Shown here: positions 1-7,388 of the stretch, in pieces
Layout of the letters: the number at the start of each line of letters is the position of its first letter
Position numbering within the stretch: the first letter of the stretch is position 1
Source of the DNA: JAZLIL01 sp045617405
GTDB taxonomy: Bacteria > Bacillota > Clostridia > Lachnospirales > Lachnospiraceae
Reading direction: 5' to 3'
NCBI GenBank assembly: GCA_045617405.1
Contig: JAZLIL010000048.1
Span: forward strand, 1 to 11,596
DNA length: 11,596 nucleotides
Notes under the pieces: generated by a model
Told to the model about the DNA's origin: nothing
Databases searched by the model: none
Seen by the model: the letters and a program-made list of their open reading frames with translations, nothing else
Made by a program: the position numbers and the translations under genes

Positions 1-1
1 A

Positions 2-262
2 GGGCTTGCCGCTATTAGCGGTGCGAAGCACCCTTTACATGGAATAGCAATGCCGGTAGCATCTAAGCACCAATCCATGAAACTTTTAGCCACAACTGTT
101 ACAAAAAGGCTTGACCACTACACCTTGGGTTATCGGAGTAGAAGTCAATTTTTGAAGGAAGTACTAAATCCAATGCTTGAGGTTGGATATATATACAGGG
201 ATGGAAAACCAAAATCTCCGATATCGTTAATAAAGATAAAAATTAGCCGGTTTTTTTGCTAA
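2..262 (+). CDS. C-terminal fragment of an unidentified protein, possibly a winged-helix tail
   Basis: The frame is open from the left edge to a TAA-type end at 262 and has no visible beginning, so at least 86 codons of a longer gene may lie here. An internal ATG at 50 has no convincing ribosome binding site. The stretch TLGYRSRSQFLKEVLNPMLE followed by VGYIYRDGKPKSP reads like the C-terminal winged helix seen at the end of some Fic-family and AlbA/Schlafen-type ATP-binding proteins, where an 'SR..F...Y..PLLE.G.I....P.KP.S' pattern is common. That likeness is from memory and weak. The first 32 bases of the frame form two perfect small hairpins, which is unusual for coding DNA, so the reading frame may be decayed or fortuitous at its start. 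It could equally be a pseudogene remnant. Function is not assigned. Confidence 0.33.
   Translation, partial: GLAAISGAKHPLHGIAMPVASKHQSMKLLATTVTKRLDHYTLGYRSRSQFLKEVLNPMLEVGYIYRDGKPKSPISLIKIKISRFFC
9..32. other. two abutting small hairpins
   Basis: CCGCT-ATT-AGCGG (9-21) and GGTGC-GAA-GCACC (20-32) are perfect 5-bp stems that share two bases. The GAA-loop hairpin has the same design as GGGAGC-GAA-GCTCCC at 5638-5652. No T-run follows, so this is not a terminator. It may be part of a dispersed palindromic element cut off by the window edge. Confidence 0.3.
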
Positions 263-478
263 AACCCCGATAGCCCGAATTATCGATTCGTGAACAATTG
301 GGGTCAAGGTTCAAAAATCGGAATCATATCGTCCAATAGAGGCCGAATGAATTCGTTATATTTTTATTTCTGAATAAAAAATGGTATTTTGATGATGGCA
401 AGGCATTACTGGTAAAGGAAAAAGATGCACAAGAAAATACACGATATCGAAAACCAGGGGGGGATATTACAAAACGAC
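263..478. other. gene-poor stretch with no identifiable feature
   Basis: This AT-rich spacer separates the left-edge fragment from the promoter of the surface-protein gene. On the plus strand 340-501 is open for 53 codons without an in-frame ATG. It contains the stretch WYFDDGKALLVKEKD, which I do not recognise; it may be a relic of a decayed gene. CGATA (268-272) can pair with TATCG a few bases later, a weak stem. No terminator with a clear stem plus T-run was seen for the left-edge frame. Confidence 0.3.
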
Positions 479-507
479 TTGAAATACCATTGAGTTCGTG
501 TTAATAT
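479..507 (+). promoter_or_regulatory. sigma-A-like promoter of the surface-protein gene
   Basis: TTGAAA (479-484, 5 of 6 matches to the -35 consensus) is followed by exactly 17 bases and then TAATAT (502-507, 4 of 6 matches). Transcription would start near 514, giving a 5' leader of about 120 nt that contains the whole 33-bp tandem repeat. Placement and spacing fit the only plus-strand gene that follows. Confidence 0.5.
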
Positions 508-521
508 ATTCAATGACACAC

Positions 522-587
522 GGAAATGCGTAGCAACTTCGGGATGATAGTAGAGGAAATGCGTAGCGGCTTCGCGATGATAGTAGA
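522..587 (+). repeat. 33-bp tandem duplication in the 5' leader
   Basis: Copies 522-554 and 555-587 abut exactly and differ at only a few positions: both begin GGAAATGCGTAGC and end GATGATAGTAGA. The unit is 11 codons long and stays open in one frame (each copy encodes EMRS.F.MIVE), but that frame has a poor ribosome binding site and runs out of frame into the real gene, so it is not called as coding. The element lies between the predicted transcription start and the ribosome binding site of the surface-protein gene and would therefore be in its mRNA leader. Confidence 0.8.
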
Positions 588-623
588 ACGTGCGTATCAG
601 CGGCACACAATGCGATTTGTAAT

Positions 624-628
624 GGAGG
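624..628 (+). promoter_or_regulatory. ribosome binding site that fixes the surface-protein start
   Basis: GGAGG at 624-628 touches the ATG at 629 but lies 9 bases ahead of the ATG at 638. Only the second spacing is workable, so the start is placed at 638 and the protein begins MQTTRK. Confidence 0.75.
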
Positions 629-637
629 ATGATACAA

Positions 638-3600
638 ATGCAAACGACAAGAAAAACACTTTTCATTGCAGTACGATGCATAGTAATGGCAGTCTTTCTG
701 GCACTCGGTGTGATATTCCTGGCTTCATCGGAGACAGTTCATGCAGGCGGGGATCTTAAGTTTTACCCTTGCAATGGCGATGATTTTCAGACATCAGAGC
801 CGACAACTGATCCCGTATGGGGAGACTATGTCTTTGACGGTTGGTATAATCAGCAGACAGGCGGTGAAAGGTATACAAGCTTTGAGAACCTAATAAACTA
901 TTTTGCTCACTGGAAAACGAGCAATTCGAGTAACGCGAACATCGTTCTCACAGAGGGGGTTATAGTTAAAACAGACGGCGTTCATATAGGAAACAGTCAG
1001 GAAGCGACATCTCCGGCGTCACTTTCTGCGTTCGGTATTTCCTATGATTCCGCGAGTAATAAACTGACACTAGCTAATGCTGTGATAGACACACAGGAAG
1101 GTGTGTACGCTACTTCGAGCGGAAGTTATAGTGCAATGTATATAGACGAAGGTGCGGTCAATACTATCGAGCTTGTGGGCGGGAATGTCATTCGTATAGG
1201 CAATGGGACAGATGACCGATGCGGTATCTGTTATAAAAGTACGGGTGATTTGACGGTAAAGCCTGCGACATCGGGTGACGAAAACGCAACGCTGACTGTA
1301 ATGGCCGGAAACGCGACGGGAACTGTTGGTATTCCAAAATCCTACGGTGTGATGATTGAAAAGAGCGGTAGTTCCTTTATAAATGAGGCGATAATGACTG
1401 TTAGCGCAGGCGACACGGGCACGGATGTTGGTCAATCCCACGGTGTGACTGTCAAAGGCGGCAGTATTATAAATAAGGGTGTGTTGACAGCAACTTCCGG
1501 CGATGCACAATACTCTTACGCTTTGAGTGCAGTAAAAAATGCCGCAAATTGTGAGGTTAACAATCAAGGAACACTGACCGCGACATCAGGAACTGCGAAA
1601 ACCAATTCATTTGCGGTTTCAGCAAACAGTGTCACAAATTCCGGTACACTGACCGCAACCGCAGGGGGAACTGTGGATACTTCGGGGACCTCGCGTGGTG
1701 TGTATGCCTTCTATAAAGACATCACAAACACCGGCGGAACGATGACATCCTATGGTACAATTGTGGCGGGAAGTGGACATATAATAGCTGCAGACGCAGA
1801 TGTGACGGGGGCAGCGGATACTTTTACTTCAGGTACAACACAAAGACTGAAGCAGAGCAGCGGCACCGAGCCTATCGTGATAAAAGCATTTAGTCATTCG
1901 CATGATGGCGTCAATTTTAAAAAATGGGATAATTCCGACAGTCTCCCTACCGAAGCAGGCAGTTATGTCCTTACTACGGACGTAATACTTTCGGATCAGT
2001 GGAACCCCAAAAACGTTAATATTAATCTTTGCCTGAACGGCCATGTAATTAAGCTGGAGGGCGGGTCCCCTAAAACCAATATCTTAGTTGAAGGCGGGAG
2101 TACAATCAGTATCTACGATTGTAATAACAGTAAAAAGCATTACTTCACAGTGGATTCGAGCGGCCTTTGGACACTGACAAATGATGAAACCCCAAATGTC
2201 ATCACAGGCGGTGTCATCACCGGCGGCAAGAGCAATGCCGGTGGCGCAATCTTTCTGAACAATAATGTGAACAGTGAAGGTTACGGTAATGTATTGAACC
2301 TTTACGGCGGCAATATTGTCGGGAACAAAATAGATGACACACAAATGAGTTATCGTCCAGAAGAATATGAAGGTGATGGCGGTGCTGTTTATCTTGATGT
2401 AAACTCGACATTCAATATGTTTGGCGGAAAAATTGTCGGCAACACTTCGCAAAGAGACGGTGGAGCTGTATTCCTTCGCCCCGGTGCAGCCTTCACCATG
2501 AAGGACGGAGTAATCAGTAAAAACAGATCGGGTGAGAGCTGCCGCGGTGGTGCTGTTGCTCTTGGCGGCATGTATGAAGGCAGCGGTGAAATTAAGACCA
2601 GAACTTTCAACATGCTGGGCGGTACCATCACTGAAAACACCGCCCAATATGGTGGCGGTGTGTTTGTAGGAAAATATGGAGCTGCCAGCATGTCCGGGGG
2701 CAGTATTGCAGGCAATATCGCAATTTTAAATGGCAAAGTCGGCAATGGCGGCGGTGTGGAAATCAACGGCGGTTCGCTTGATTTTAGCGGAGGCGAAATC
2801 AGAAATAATGCATCCAACTACGGTGGTGGTGTGGGTGTAAACGCTGGTAGCAAAGAAGAACCTTCCACTTTCATAATGCAAGGCAACAGCGTCATATCCG
2901 GTAATGAAGGAATTAATGGTGCAGGCGTATGTGTGCAGGGCACATACTCGTCGTTCAAGATGTCAGGGAACAGTAAGATTACGAATAACAGACCAAAGGA
3001 TGCTAATATGGGGTGCGGTGTAAGGATTCTTGGCGGAACCTTTATCATGTCCGAAAACAGCAGGATTGCATTTAACGAATCAGCTTCTATGGGTGGCGGT
3101 GTTAACTTTACAGGCGGCACGTTCAAAATGCTTGGCGGAAGCATCGAAAGCAACACGGCGAAACAATACGGCGGCGGCGGATTGTATTCAAGTATGGAAT
3201 TCACCCTCGGCGGTACAGCAAAGATTACAGGTAATGTTTTTGGCGGTACAATTTCAGGCAACACATTGACAGGTGGTACAGCAAACAATGTTTACCTTCG
3301 GAAGGAAAGGTACATCACAATCGGTACGGAAGCTGAAGCTCCGACTGCAGGATTCAAGGTGGGAGTGACTACGGAGAATACACCGGCAGACGACACTCCC
3401 GTTGCACTTACCTCAAACGGTGCATCAACCGATGTCGGATATTTTGTTCCCGATAAAGCCGACTATGTGGTTAAGTTCGATACAGATCATCTGGTACTTG
3501 CGGTAGCACCTCCCGGGTACACTATCGGTGAGCTTCTTGCAACTGTCGGGGACTTCCCGACTGCCGCAGAGAACGGCTGGATTAATGAGAACGGTAATAG

Positions 3601-5497
3601 AATGTACTCCGGCGGTGGATACCTGAATATATATGTAAGAGCAAATAATAGTACAATGCAAAAAGAGCTTACGACGGTAGTTACACCGTCGGGGAGTGGT
3701 TATCTGTATAGTGATGGCGGATATACCTATACTTTTACTGTGGAGAATGACATTTTGGTGAAGGTTACTGTTGAATGCAGTAATGGCAGTGCTGTATACT
3801 GTGGAACTTATGCACCGGCCTCCTATACAGTTGCCTTTGATATGAAAGGCCATGGTACACAGGTGGTTCCACAGACAGTTCGGGAAGGTAATACTGCTTC
3901 GAAGCCCGCTGATCCTACCGAATCCGGCTGGACTTTCGACGGATGGTACGCTGATGCAGGGCTGACAACGCAGTTCTCATTTGATACACCTATAGCTGAT
4001 GACATTACGATATATGCAAAGTGGACTTCAAACAGTACGCCCGGCGGAGATCCCGATCCTGCACCCGGACCGGGTCCGGATCCCGCACCGGCACCGAAGC
4101 CCGGTAATGCACCTGCAGAGGACTACACCGTTCCTGCTGAGTCAGACAAGGGTTCTATTCAGATAAGTGCAAAGGTAGAGAACGGAATGGCAACGGTTGA
4201 CGAGATAACCGTAGATACCATTAAGGACAGCATTAATAGAAAGCCTTCGGATGACAAGGATGCGGAAGAGGATTCCGGGAAAGATAAGGATTCGAAGAAG
4301 GATAAGAACTCTAAGAAAGACAAGGACTCAAAGAAAGATAAAGATTCTGAAAAGGGAAAAGACGCCAAGGCGGGCAAGGATGATTCATCTGCAGAAGCTG
4401 AGGCACCCGTGTCAGTAACCATCGACCTTTCAGGGGCAACGCAGGATGTCTCGGGAGTAGAGCTTTCAAAGAAGTCGGTAGAGAATCTCGCCGATGTTGT
4501 AAACGACACTGAGAACAACGTCGAATCCGTAGTCATCAAGATGCATGAGGCAAGCGTTGAGCTTGATGCGAAGACTCTTGAAACACTCCGGGACAGCATG
4601 CAGGGCGAGTCAATAAAGCTCGTTGTTGATAAGACAGAAACCGAAGTTATGAACAGCAGCCAGAAGGACGCCCTCGGGAGATATGACGTAACGAGAACCT
4701 TCGAGGCATACTTCGAGTCAAACGGTGAAAAGCTTCACAATTTCAACGGCGGAAATGTCATCGTGTCGATAGCGTTTACACCCGAGCAGGGGAAGAAGAC
4801 AAAGAACTACAAGGTCTACTACATTGATGAAAACGGTAAGCTTCAGAAGCACGCGACGAAATATGAGGACGGCAGGCTGGTATTCGTTACAAGCCATTTC
4901 TCGGACTACGTTGTAGTTTACGAAAACGCGAAGGATGTGCTTCTTGCCGAGGCCAAGACAACAAAGAATGGCTTCATAAAGCTTTCATGCAACAAGCTTG
5001 AGGGAATCGAAAAGTACGTTGTCTACGGTGCAAAATGCGGTGAGGCATATGAAAAGCTTGGAAAAACAAAGAAAGGTTCTTTCAAAATCAAGAAGCTTGG
5101 CGATGCGGCTCTTGTTTCCGGAGAAACATACAAGCTCTATGTCGAGGCATACGATGCCTTTGGAAATAAGACAAAGAGCAAGCCAATCCATTACATAGTC
5201 GGAGATACAACCGCAGAGTATGCGAATGTTGAGACAATTACGGCACTTTCAAAAACACTTGAACTGAACGTTGGCGAAAAGGCTGTTACAGGTGCCGAAT
5301 ACACCATGTACGACGGAAAGAAGCATGTATCTGCCGAACACGGCAAGGCACTCAGATTCAAGTCAAACTGCCCCGATGTTGCCAGGGTCTCAAAGGACGG
5401 AACCGTAACGGCAAAGAGCGAAGGAACGGCCGTAATCTTTATCCAGGATGTTGGCGGCAAGTGGTGCCGGGTAGAAGTAACCGTAAAAGAAAAGTAA
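638..5497 (+). CDS. giant secreted beta-helix / InlB-repeat surface protein
   Basis: This 1619-residue protein starts with a Sec signal peptide (1-36: basic MQTTRK, hydrophobic core, cut predicted after VHA). Next comes an atypical short Listeria-Bacteroides (InlB B) repeat around 64-93 ending FAHW. Residues about 235-375 hold five rungs with the pattern [IV].N.G.LTATSG. About 418-520 is a Cys-containing segment (NLCLNGH, IYDC) common before beta-helices in gut Clostridia. About 525-890 is a second parallel beta-helix of GG-rich rungs (GGAVF, GGGV, GG.I..N). A classic B repeat follows (1063-1130, FDGWYAD...YAKW), then a Pro-rich linker, a Lys/Asp hexapeptide repeat (1215-1250), a beta-rich domain ending SHFSDYVVVYE, an Fn3-like domain (about 1445-1522) and a BIG2-like domain (about 1534-1617). 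No LPXTG, SLH or C-terminal membrane segment is visible, so surface attachment is unexplained. The role is probably adhesion or carbohydrate/matrix binding, inferred from architecture; no catalytic motif was seen. Confidence 0.9.
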   Translation: MQTTRKTLFIAVRCIVMAVFLALGVIFLASSETVHAGGDLKFYPCNGDDFQTSEPTTDPVWGDYVFDGWYNQQTGGERYTSFENLINYFAHWKTSNSSNANIVLTEGVIVKTDGVHIGNSQEATSPASLSAFGISYDSASNKLTLANAVIDTQEGVYATSSGSYSAMYIDEGAVNTIELVGGNVIRIGNGTDDRCGICYKSTGDLTVKPATSGDENATLTVMAGNATGTVGIPKSYGVMIEKSGSSFINEAIMTVSAGDTGTDVGQSHGVTVKGGSIINKGVLTATSGDAQYSYALSAVKNAANCEVNNQGTLTATSGTAKTNSFAVSANSVTNSGTLTATAGGTVDTSGTSRGVYAFYKDITNTGGTMTSYGTIVAGSGHIIAADADVTGAADTFTSGTTQRLKQSSGTEPIVIKAFSHSHDGVNFKKWDNSDSLPTEAGSYVLTTDVILSDQWNPKNVNINLCLNGHVIKLEGGSPKTNILVEGGSTISIYDCNNSKKHYFTVDSSGLWTLTNDETPNVITGGVITGGKSNAGGAIFLNNNVNSEGYGNVLNLYGGNIVGNKIDDTQMSYRPEEYEGDGGAVYLDVNSTFNMFGGKIVGNTSQRDGGAVFLRPGAAFTMKDGVISKNRSGESCRGGAVALGGMYEGSGEIKTRTFNMLGGTITENTAQYGGGVFVGKYGAASMSGGSIAGNIAILNGKVGNGGGVEINGGSLDFSGGEIRNNASNYGGGVGVNAGSKEEPSTFIMQGNSVISGNEGINGAGVCVQGTYSSFKMSGNSKITNNRPKDANMGCGVRILGGTFIMSENSRIAFNESASMGGGVNFTGGTFKMLGGSIESNTAKQYGGGGLYSSMEFTLGGTAKITGNVFGGTISGNTLTGGTANNVYLRKERYITIGTEAEAPTAGFKVGVTTENTPADDTPVALTSNGASTDVGYFVPDKADYVVKFDTDHLVLAVAPPGYTIGELLATVGDFPTAAENGWINENGNRMYSGGGYLNIYVRANNSTMQKELTTVVTPSGSGYLYSDGGYTYTFTVENDILVKVTVECSNGSAVYCGTYAPASYTVAFDMKGHGTQVVPQTVREGNTASKPADPTESGWTFDGWYADAGLTTQFSFDTPIADDITIYAKWTSNSTPGGDPDPAPGPGPDPAPAPKPGNAPAEDYTVPAESDKGSIQISAKVENGMATVDEITVDTIKDSINRKPSDDKDAEEDSGKDKDSKKDKNSKKDKDSKKDKDSEKGKDAKAGKDDSSAEAEAPVSVTIDLSGATQDVSGVELSKKSVENLADVVNDTENNVESVVIKMHEASVELDAKTLETLRDSMQGESIKLVVDKTETEVMNSSQKDALGRYDVTRTFEAYFESNGEKLHNFNGGNVIVSIAFTPEQGKKTKNYKVYYIDENGKLQKHATKYEDGRLVFVTSHFSDYVVVYENAKDVLLAEAKTTKNGFIKLSCNKLEGIEKYVVYGAKCGEAYEKLGKTKKGSFKIKKLGDAALVSGETYKLYVEAYDAFGNKTKSKPIHYIVGDTTAEYANVETITALSKTLELNVGEKAVTGAEYTMYDGKKHVSAEHGKALRFKSNCPDVARVSKDGTVTAKSEGTAVIFIQDVGGKWCRVEVTVKEK
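4280..4387 (+). repeat. 18-bp coding tandem repeat (Lys/Asp hexapeptides)
   Basis: Six consecutive 18-bp units inside the surface-protein gene encode KDKDSK, KDKNSK, KDKDSK, KDKDSE, KGKDAK and AGKDDS. The last two units are degenerate. Because each unit is six codons, gain or loss of units would keep the frame, so the length is likely to vary between strains. The charged segment interrupts what in related proteins I recall as one continuous domain ahead of the SHFSDY motif; that comparison is from memory. Confidence 0.85.
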
Positions 5498-5521
5498 AAG
5501 AATATGTAAAAATGATAAATT

Positions 5522-5560
5522 CCCGCCGGCAGAGTGAAAGCTTCGCCGGCGGGGATTTTC
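5522..5560. terminator. intrinsic terminator of the surface-protein gene, possibly bidirectional
   Basis: CCCGCCGGC (5522-5530) pairs perfectly with GCCGGCGGG (5545-5553) around a 14-base loop, 24 bases after the stop codon. The 3' side continues GATTTTCAATT, a short T-rich tail. Read on the minus strand the hairpin is followed by AATTTATCATTTTT, so it could also end transcripts of the converging reductase gene. Confidence 0.75.
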
Positions 5561-5591
5561 AATTAGAGTGCGCTCAATGGAAACTCGCCTG

Positions 5592-5707
5592 TGAGAGATT
5601 ATGTAAGTCACCGCTTGCTTACGGTGCAACGGTCGAAGGGAGCGAAGCTCCCGTGAAGCAGGAAGCACGTGACTTTAGTCATGTGAGGTTCACGCAGCCA
5701 TCTCTCG
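5592..5707. other. multi-arm foldable element between convergent genes
   Basis: GAGAGAT (5593-5599) is the exact complement of ATCTCTC (5700-5706) and closes a region with three arms. Arm 1 is CACCG-CTTGCTTA-CGGTG (5609-5626), with a competing pairing GTAAG/CTTAC (5603-5607 with 5618-5622). Arm 2 is GGGAGC-GAA-GCTCCC (5638-5652). Arm 3 has a lower stem CGTGAA/TTCACG (5652-5657 with 5689-5694) and an upper stem CACGTGAC/GTCATGTG closed by a TTTA loop (5666-5685, one G-T pair). No open frame explains it. It may be a dispersed palindromic repeat or a structured RNA in the 3' end of the reductase transcript. The pairings are visible; the function is unknown. Confidence 0.5.
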
Positions 5708-5716
5708 TCTCTTTTC

Positions 5717-7132
5717 CTACTTGCAGCAAGGTACCGGGTATTCGTTCCAAATCTGTTCTATGCGTTCAAGCTCATCGGAGGTAAACTGCTTTGAAGAGGT
5801 GACCATGCAGTTTTCCTTGATTTGCGATGACTTCGAGGCTCCAATCAAAACGCTTGTTACCACATCGTCACGAAGCACCCAGTTGAGAGCCATCTGTGCA
5901 AGCGTTTCGCCTCGTTCTACTGCGATAGAATTGAGCTTTTTAAGCTGTTCTATTCTCTGTGGCGTGAGTACGTCAGCCTGAAGGTAGCGACCGTCCTTCC
6001 TTATTCTCGAATCTTCCGGGATGCCTTTTATATACTTGTCCGAAAGCACACCCTGTTCAAGCGGACTGAAGGTTATGATTCCCTTTCCGTCTTCAAAAGC
6101 TGCCTGCTTGAGGCCGTTGTGTTCAACGGTGCGGTCAAAGAGCGAGTAGCGAACCTGATTTATCACGAACGGGCAGTTAAGTCTCGAAAGAATTGCGGCG
6201 GCTTCTCGCATAGTCTTTCCGTCGTACCTTGAAAGTCCGACGTAGAGTGCTTTCCCGCTGTGAACAGCCTCTGCAAGAGCACCCATTGTCTCTTCGAGCG
6301 GAGTGTCGGGGTCCGGACGATGGTGGTAGAAAATGTCCACATAATCTAGCTTCATGCGTTTAAGGCTCTGATCGAGGCTTGCAAGAAGGTACTTGCGGCT
6401 TCCGTGGTCGCCGTACGGCCCCGGCCACATGTCATATCCTGCCTTTGTACTGATAATCAGCTCATCCCTGTATGACTTCAGGTCGTCGTTTAATATCTTC
6501 CCCAAATTGCTCTCTGCACTGCCATAGGGCGGCCCGTAGTTATTTGCAAGGTCAAAGTGCGTGATGCCGTTGTCAAATGCCGTAAAGAGCAGGTCTTTCA
6601 TATTCCGAATGTCGCATGTATCGCCGAAGCTGTGCCACAGCCCGAGGGAAACTCTCGGAAGCTTAAGACCGCTCTTTCCGCAGCGGTGATAGGTCATGCT
6701 GCAATCATAGCGGTTCGCGGATGCGGTGTAACGGATTGCGTTATTGCCGGCATCGGTAGTACGATGCAGGTCATCATCTGATGCCGGTGAAACGGAAGAA
6801 CTGCCGTCAGAGTTTTCCTTTGCGGCGTCCTCAAAGGGATTGTCACTAAGGTCAATGATGATCTTCTTTTCGATAAGGCTTCCGTACTGCTCCTTCCACC
6901 TGATGTGCCACTCACAGCTGTCGTAGGCGGGCAGGGCGCTTTCGTCCATGTCCAGCTCAATCATCAGGTCGTACCGGTTGTCTCTTGCGATACAGTTTTC
7001 GATGAGGCGGACATCTCTGATTCCGTCGATTTCCTTTGTTTTTAAGAACAGCGACAGGATGTCGGGATACATCGCTCTTACGCTTTCTTTGGTCACATTT
7101 CCGTTCCATTTTACGATTATGCAGTGCCTCAT
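5717..7132 (-). CDS. Dabb-domain / aldo-keto reductase fusion (YghZ-like)
   Basis: The 471-residue protein has two parts. Residues 1-96 (MRHCIIVKWN..., EIDGIRDVRLIEN, YDLMIELDM) resemble a stress-responsive Dabb alpha/beta-barrel domain. A Ser/Asp-rich linker (about 97-132) leads to a complete NADPH-type aldo/keto reductase (133-471) that closely follows E. coli YghZ, an L-glyceraldehyde-3-phosphate reductase of the AKR14 group: YHRCGKSGLKLP, GITHFDLANNYGPP, SRKYLLASLDQSLKRM, FYHHRPDPDTPL, SVLIGASKSSQI. The expected catalytic tetrad is D194, Y199, K230 and H271. The likely role is reduction of a reactive aldehyde or ketone in the cytoplasm; the substrate cannot be read. The start has AAGGAGGG 4 bases upstream. 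E. coli YghZ has no Dabb part, so the fusion is unusual. It lies downstream of trmO across a repeat-filled 256-bp gap. Confidence 0.9.
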   Translation of the reverse strand: MRHCIIVKWNGNVTKESVRAMYPDILSLFLKTKEIDGIRDVRLIENCIARDNRYDLMIELDMDESALPAYDSCEWHIRWKEQYGSLIEKKIIIDLSDNPFEDAAKENSDGSSSVSPASDDDLHRTTDAGNNAIRYTASANRYDCSMTYHRCGKSGLKLPRVSLGLWHSFGDTCDIRNMKDLLFTAFDNGITHFDLANNYGPPYGSAESNLGKILNDDLKSYRDELIISTKAGYDMWPGPYGDHGSRKYLLASLDQSLKRMKLDYVDIFYHHRPDPDTPLEETMGALAEAVHSGKALYVGLSRYDGKTMREAAAILSRLNCPFVINQVRYSLFDRTVEHNGLKQAAFEDGKGIITFSPLEQGVLSDKYIKGIPEDSRIRKDGRYLQADVLTPQRIEQLKKLNSIAVERGETLAQMALNWVLRDDVVTSVLIGASKSSQIKENCMVTSSKQFTSDELERIEQIWNEYPVPCCK

Positions 7133-7159
7133 TTTTCCCTCCTTTTATATGAAAATCAC

Positions 7160-7338
7160 CTGCCCTTGTCGGGACCGGGTAGTTTTGCCTGCGCAGCAGG
7201 TTTTCTTGGCTGCCTTTGTCGGGGCCGGGTAGTTTTGCCTGCGCAGAAAGTTTTCCTGGCTGCCCTTGTCAGGGCCGGGCAGTTTTGCCTGCGCAGCAGG
7301 TTTTCTTGGCTGTCGTTGTCGGGGGCGGGTGGTTTTTG
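7160..7338. repeat. 50-bp tandem repeat array, 3.6 copies
   Basis: Units start at 7160, 7210, 7260 and 7310; the last breaks off after about 29 bases. Each full unit has the order TTGTC-GGG(A/G)CCGGG, AGTTTTGCCTGCGCAG, GTTTTC(T/C)TGG. The palindrome CTGCGCAG is kept in all three full units and extends to CCTGC-GCA-GCAGG in the first and third. Because 50 is not a multiple of three, any frame through the array changes at each unit, so the open frames across it are not genes. It fills most of the gap upstream of the reductase gene. Confidence 0.9.
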
Positions 7339-7388
7339 CAATGTCTGACAAGCTTCTGAATCTGCCGGTAATCCATGTGAAATTCGAG

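Noticed and set aside
526..759. Small plus-strand frame across the 33-bp duplication
   Set aside because: It has a poor ribosome binding site and overlaps the signal-peptide region of the real gene in another frame; kept only as a possible leader-peptide relic.
2084..3288. Long minus-strand frames (187, 142 and 156 codons) opposite the beta-helix coding region
   Set aside because: They mirror a Gly/Asn-rich repetitive gene, giving Pro-rich nonsense proteins; the plus-strand gene is well supported.
4159..4599. Ser/Phe-rich minus-strand frame of 146 codons
   Set aside because: It is the shadow of the Lys/Asp repeat and neighbouring domain of the surface protein.
7145..7172. Promoter CCGACA, 17 bases, TATAAA just upstream of the reductase gene
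   Set aside because: The predicted transcription start would fall inside the ribosome binding site, and the CCGACA-like segment is simply part of the repeat unit.
7124..7351. Open frames on both strands across the 50-bp array (74, 68 and 61 codons)
   Set aside because: They exist only because the repeat lacks stops; a 50-bp period shifts the frame each unit, and no ribosome binding site precedes them.
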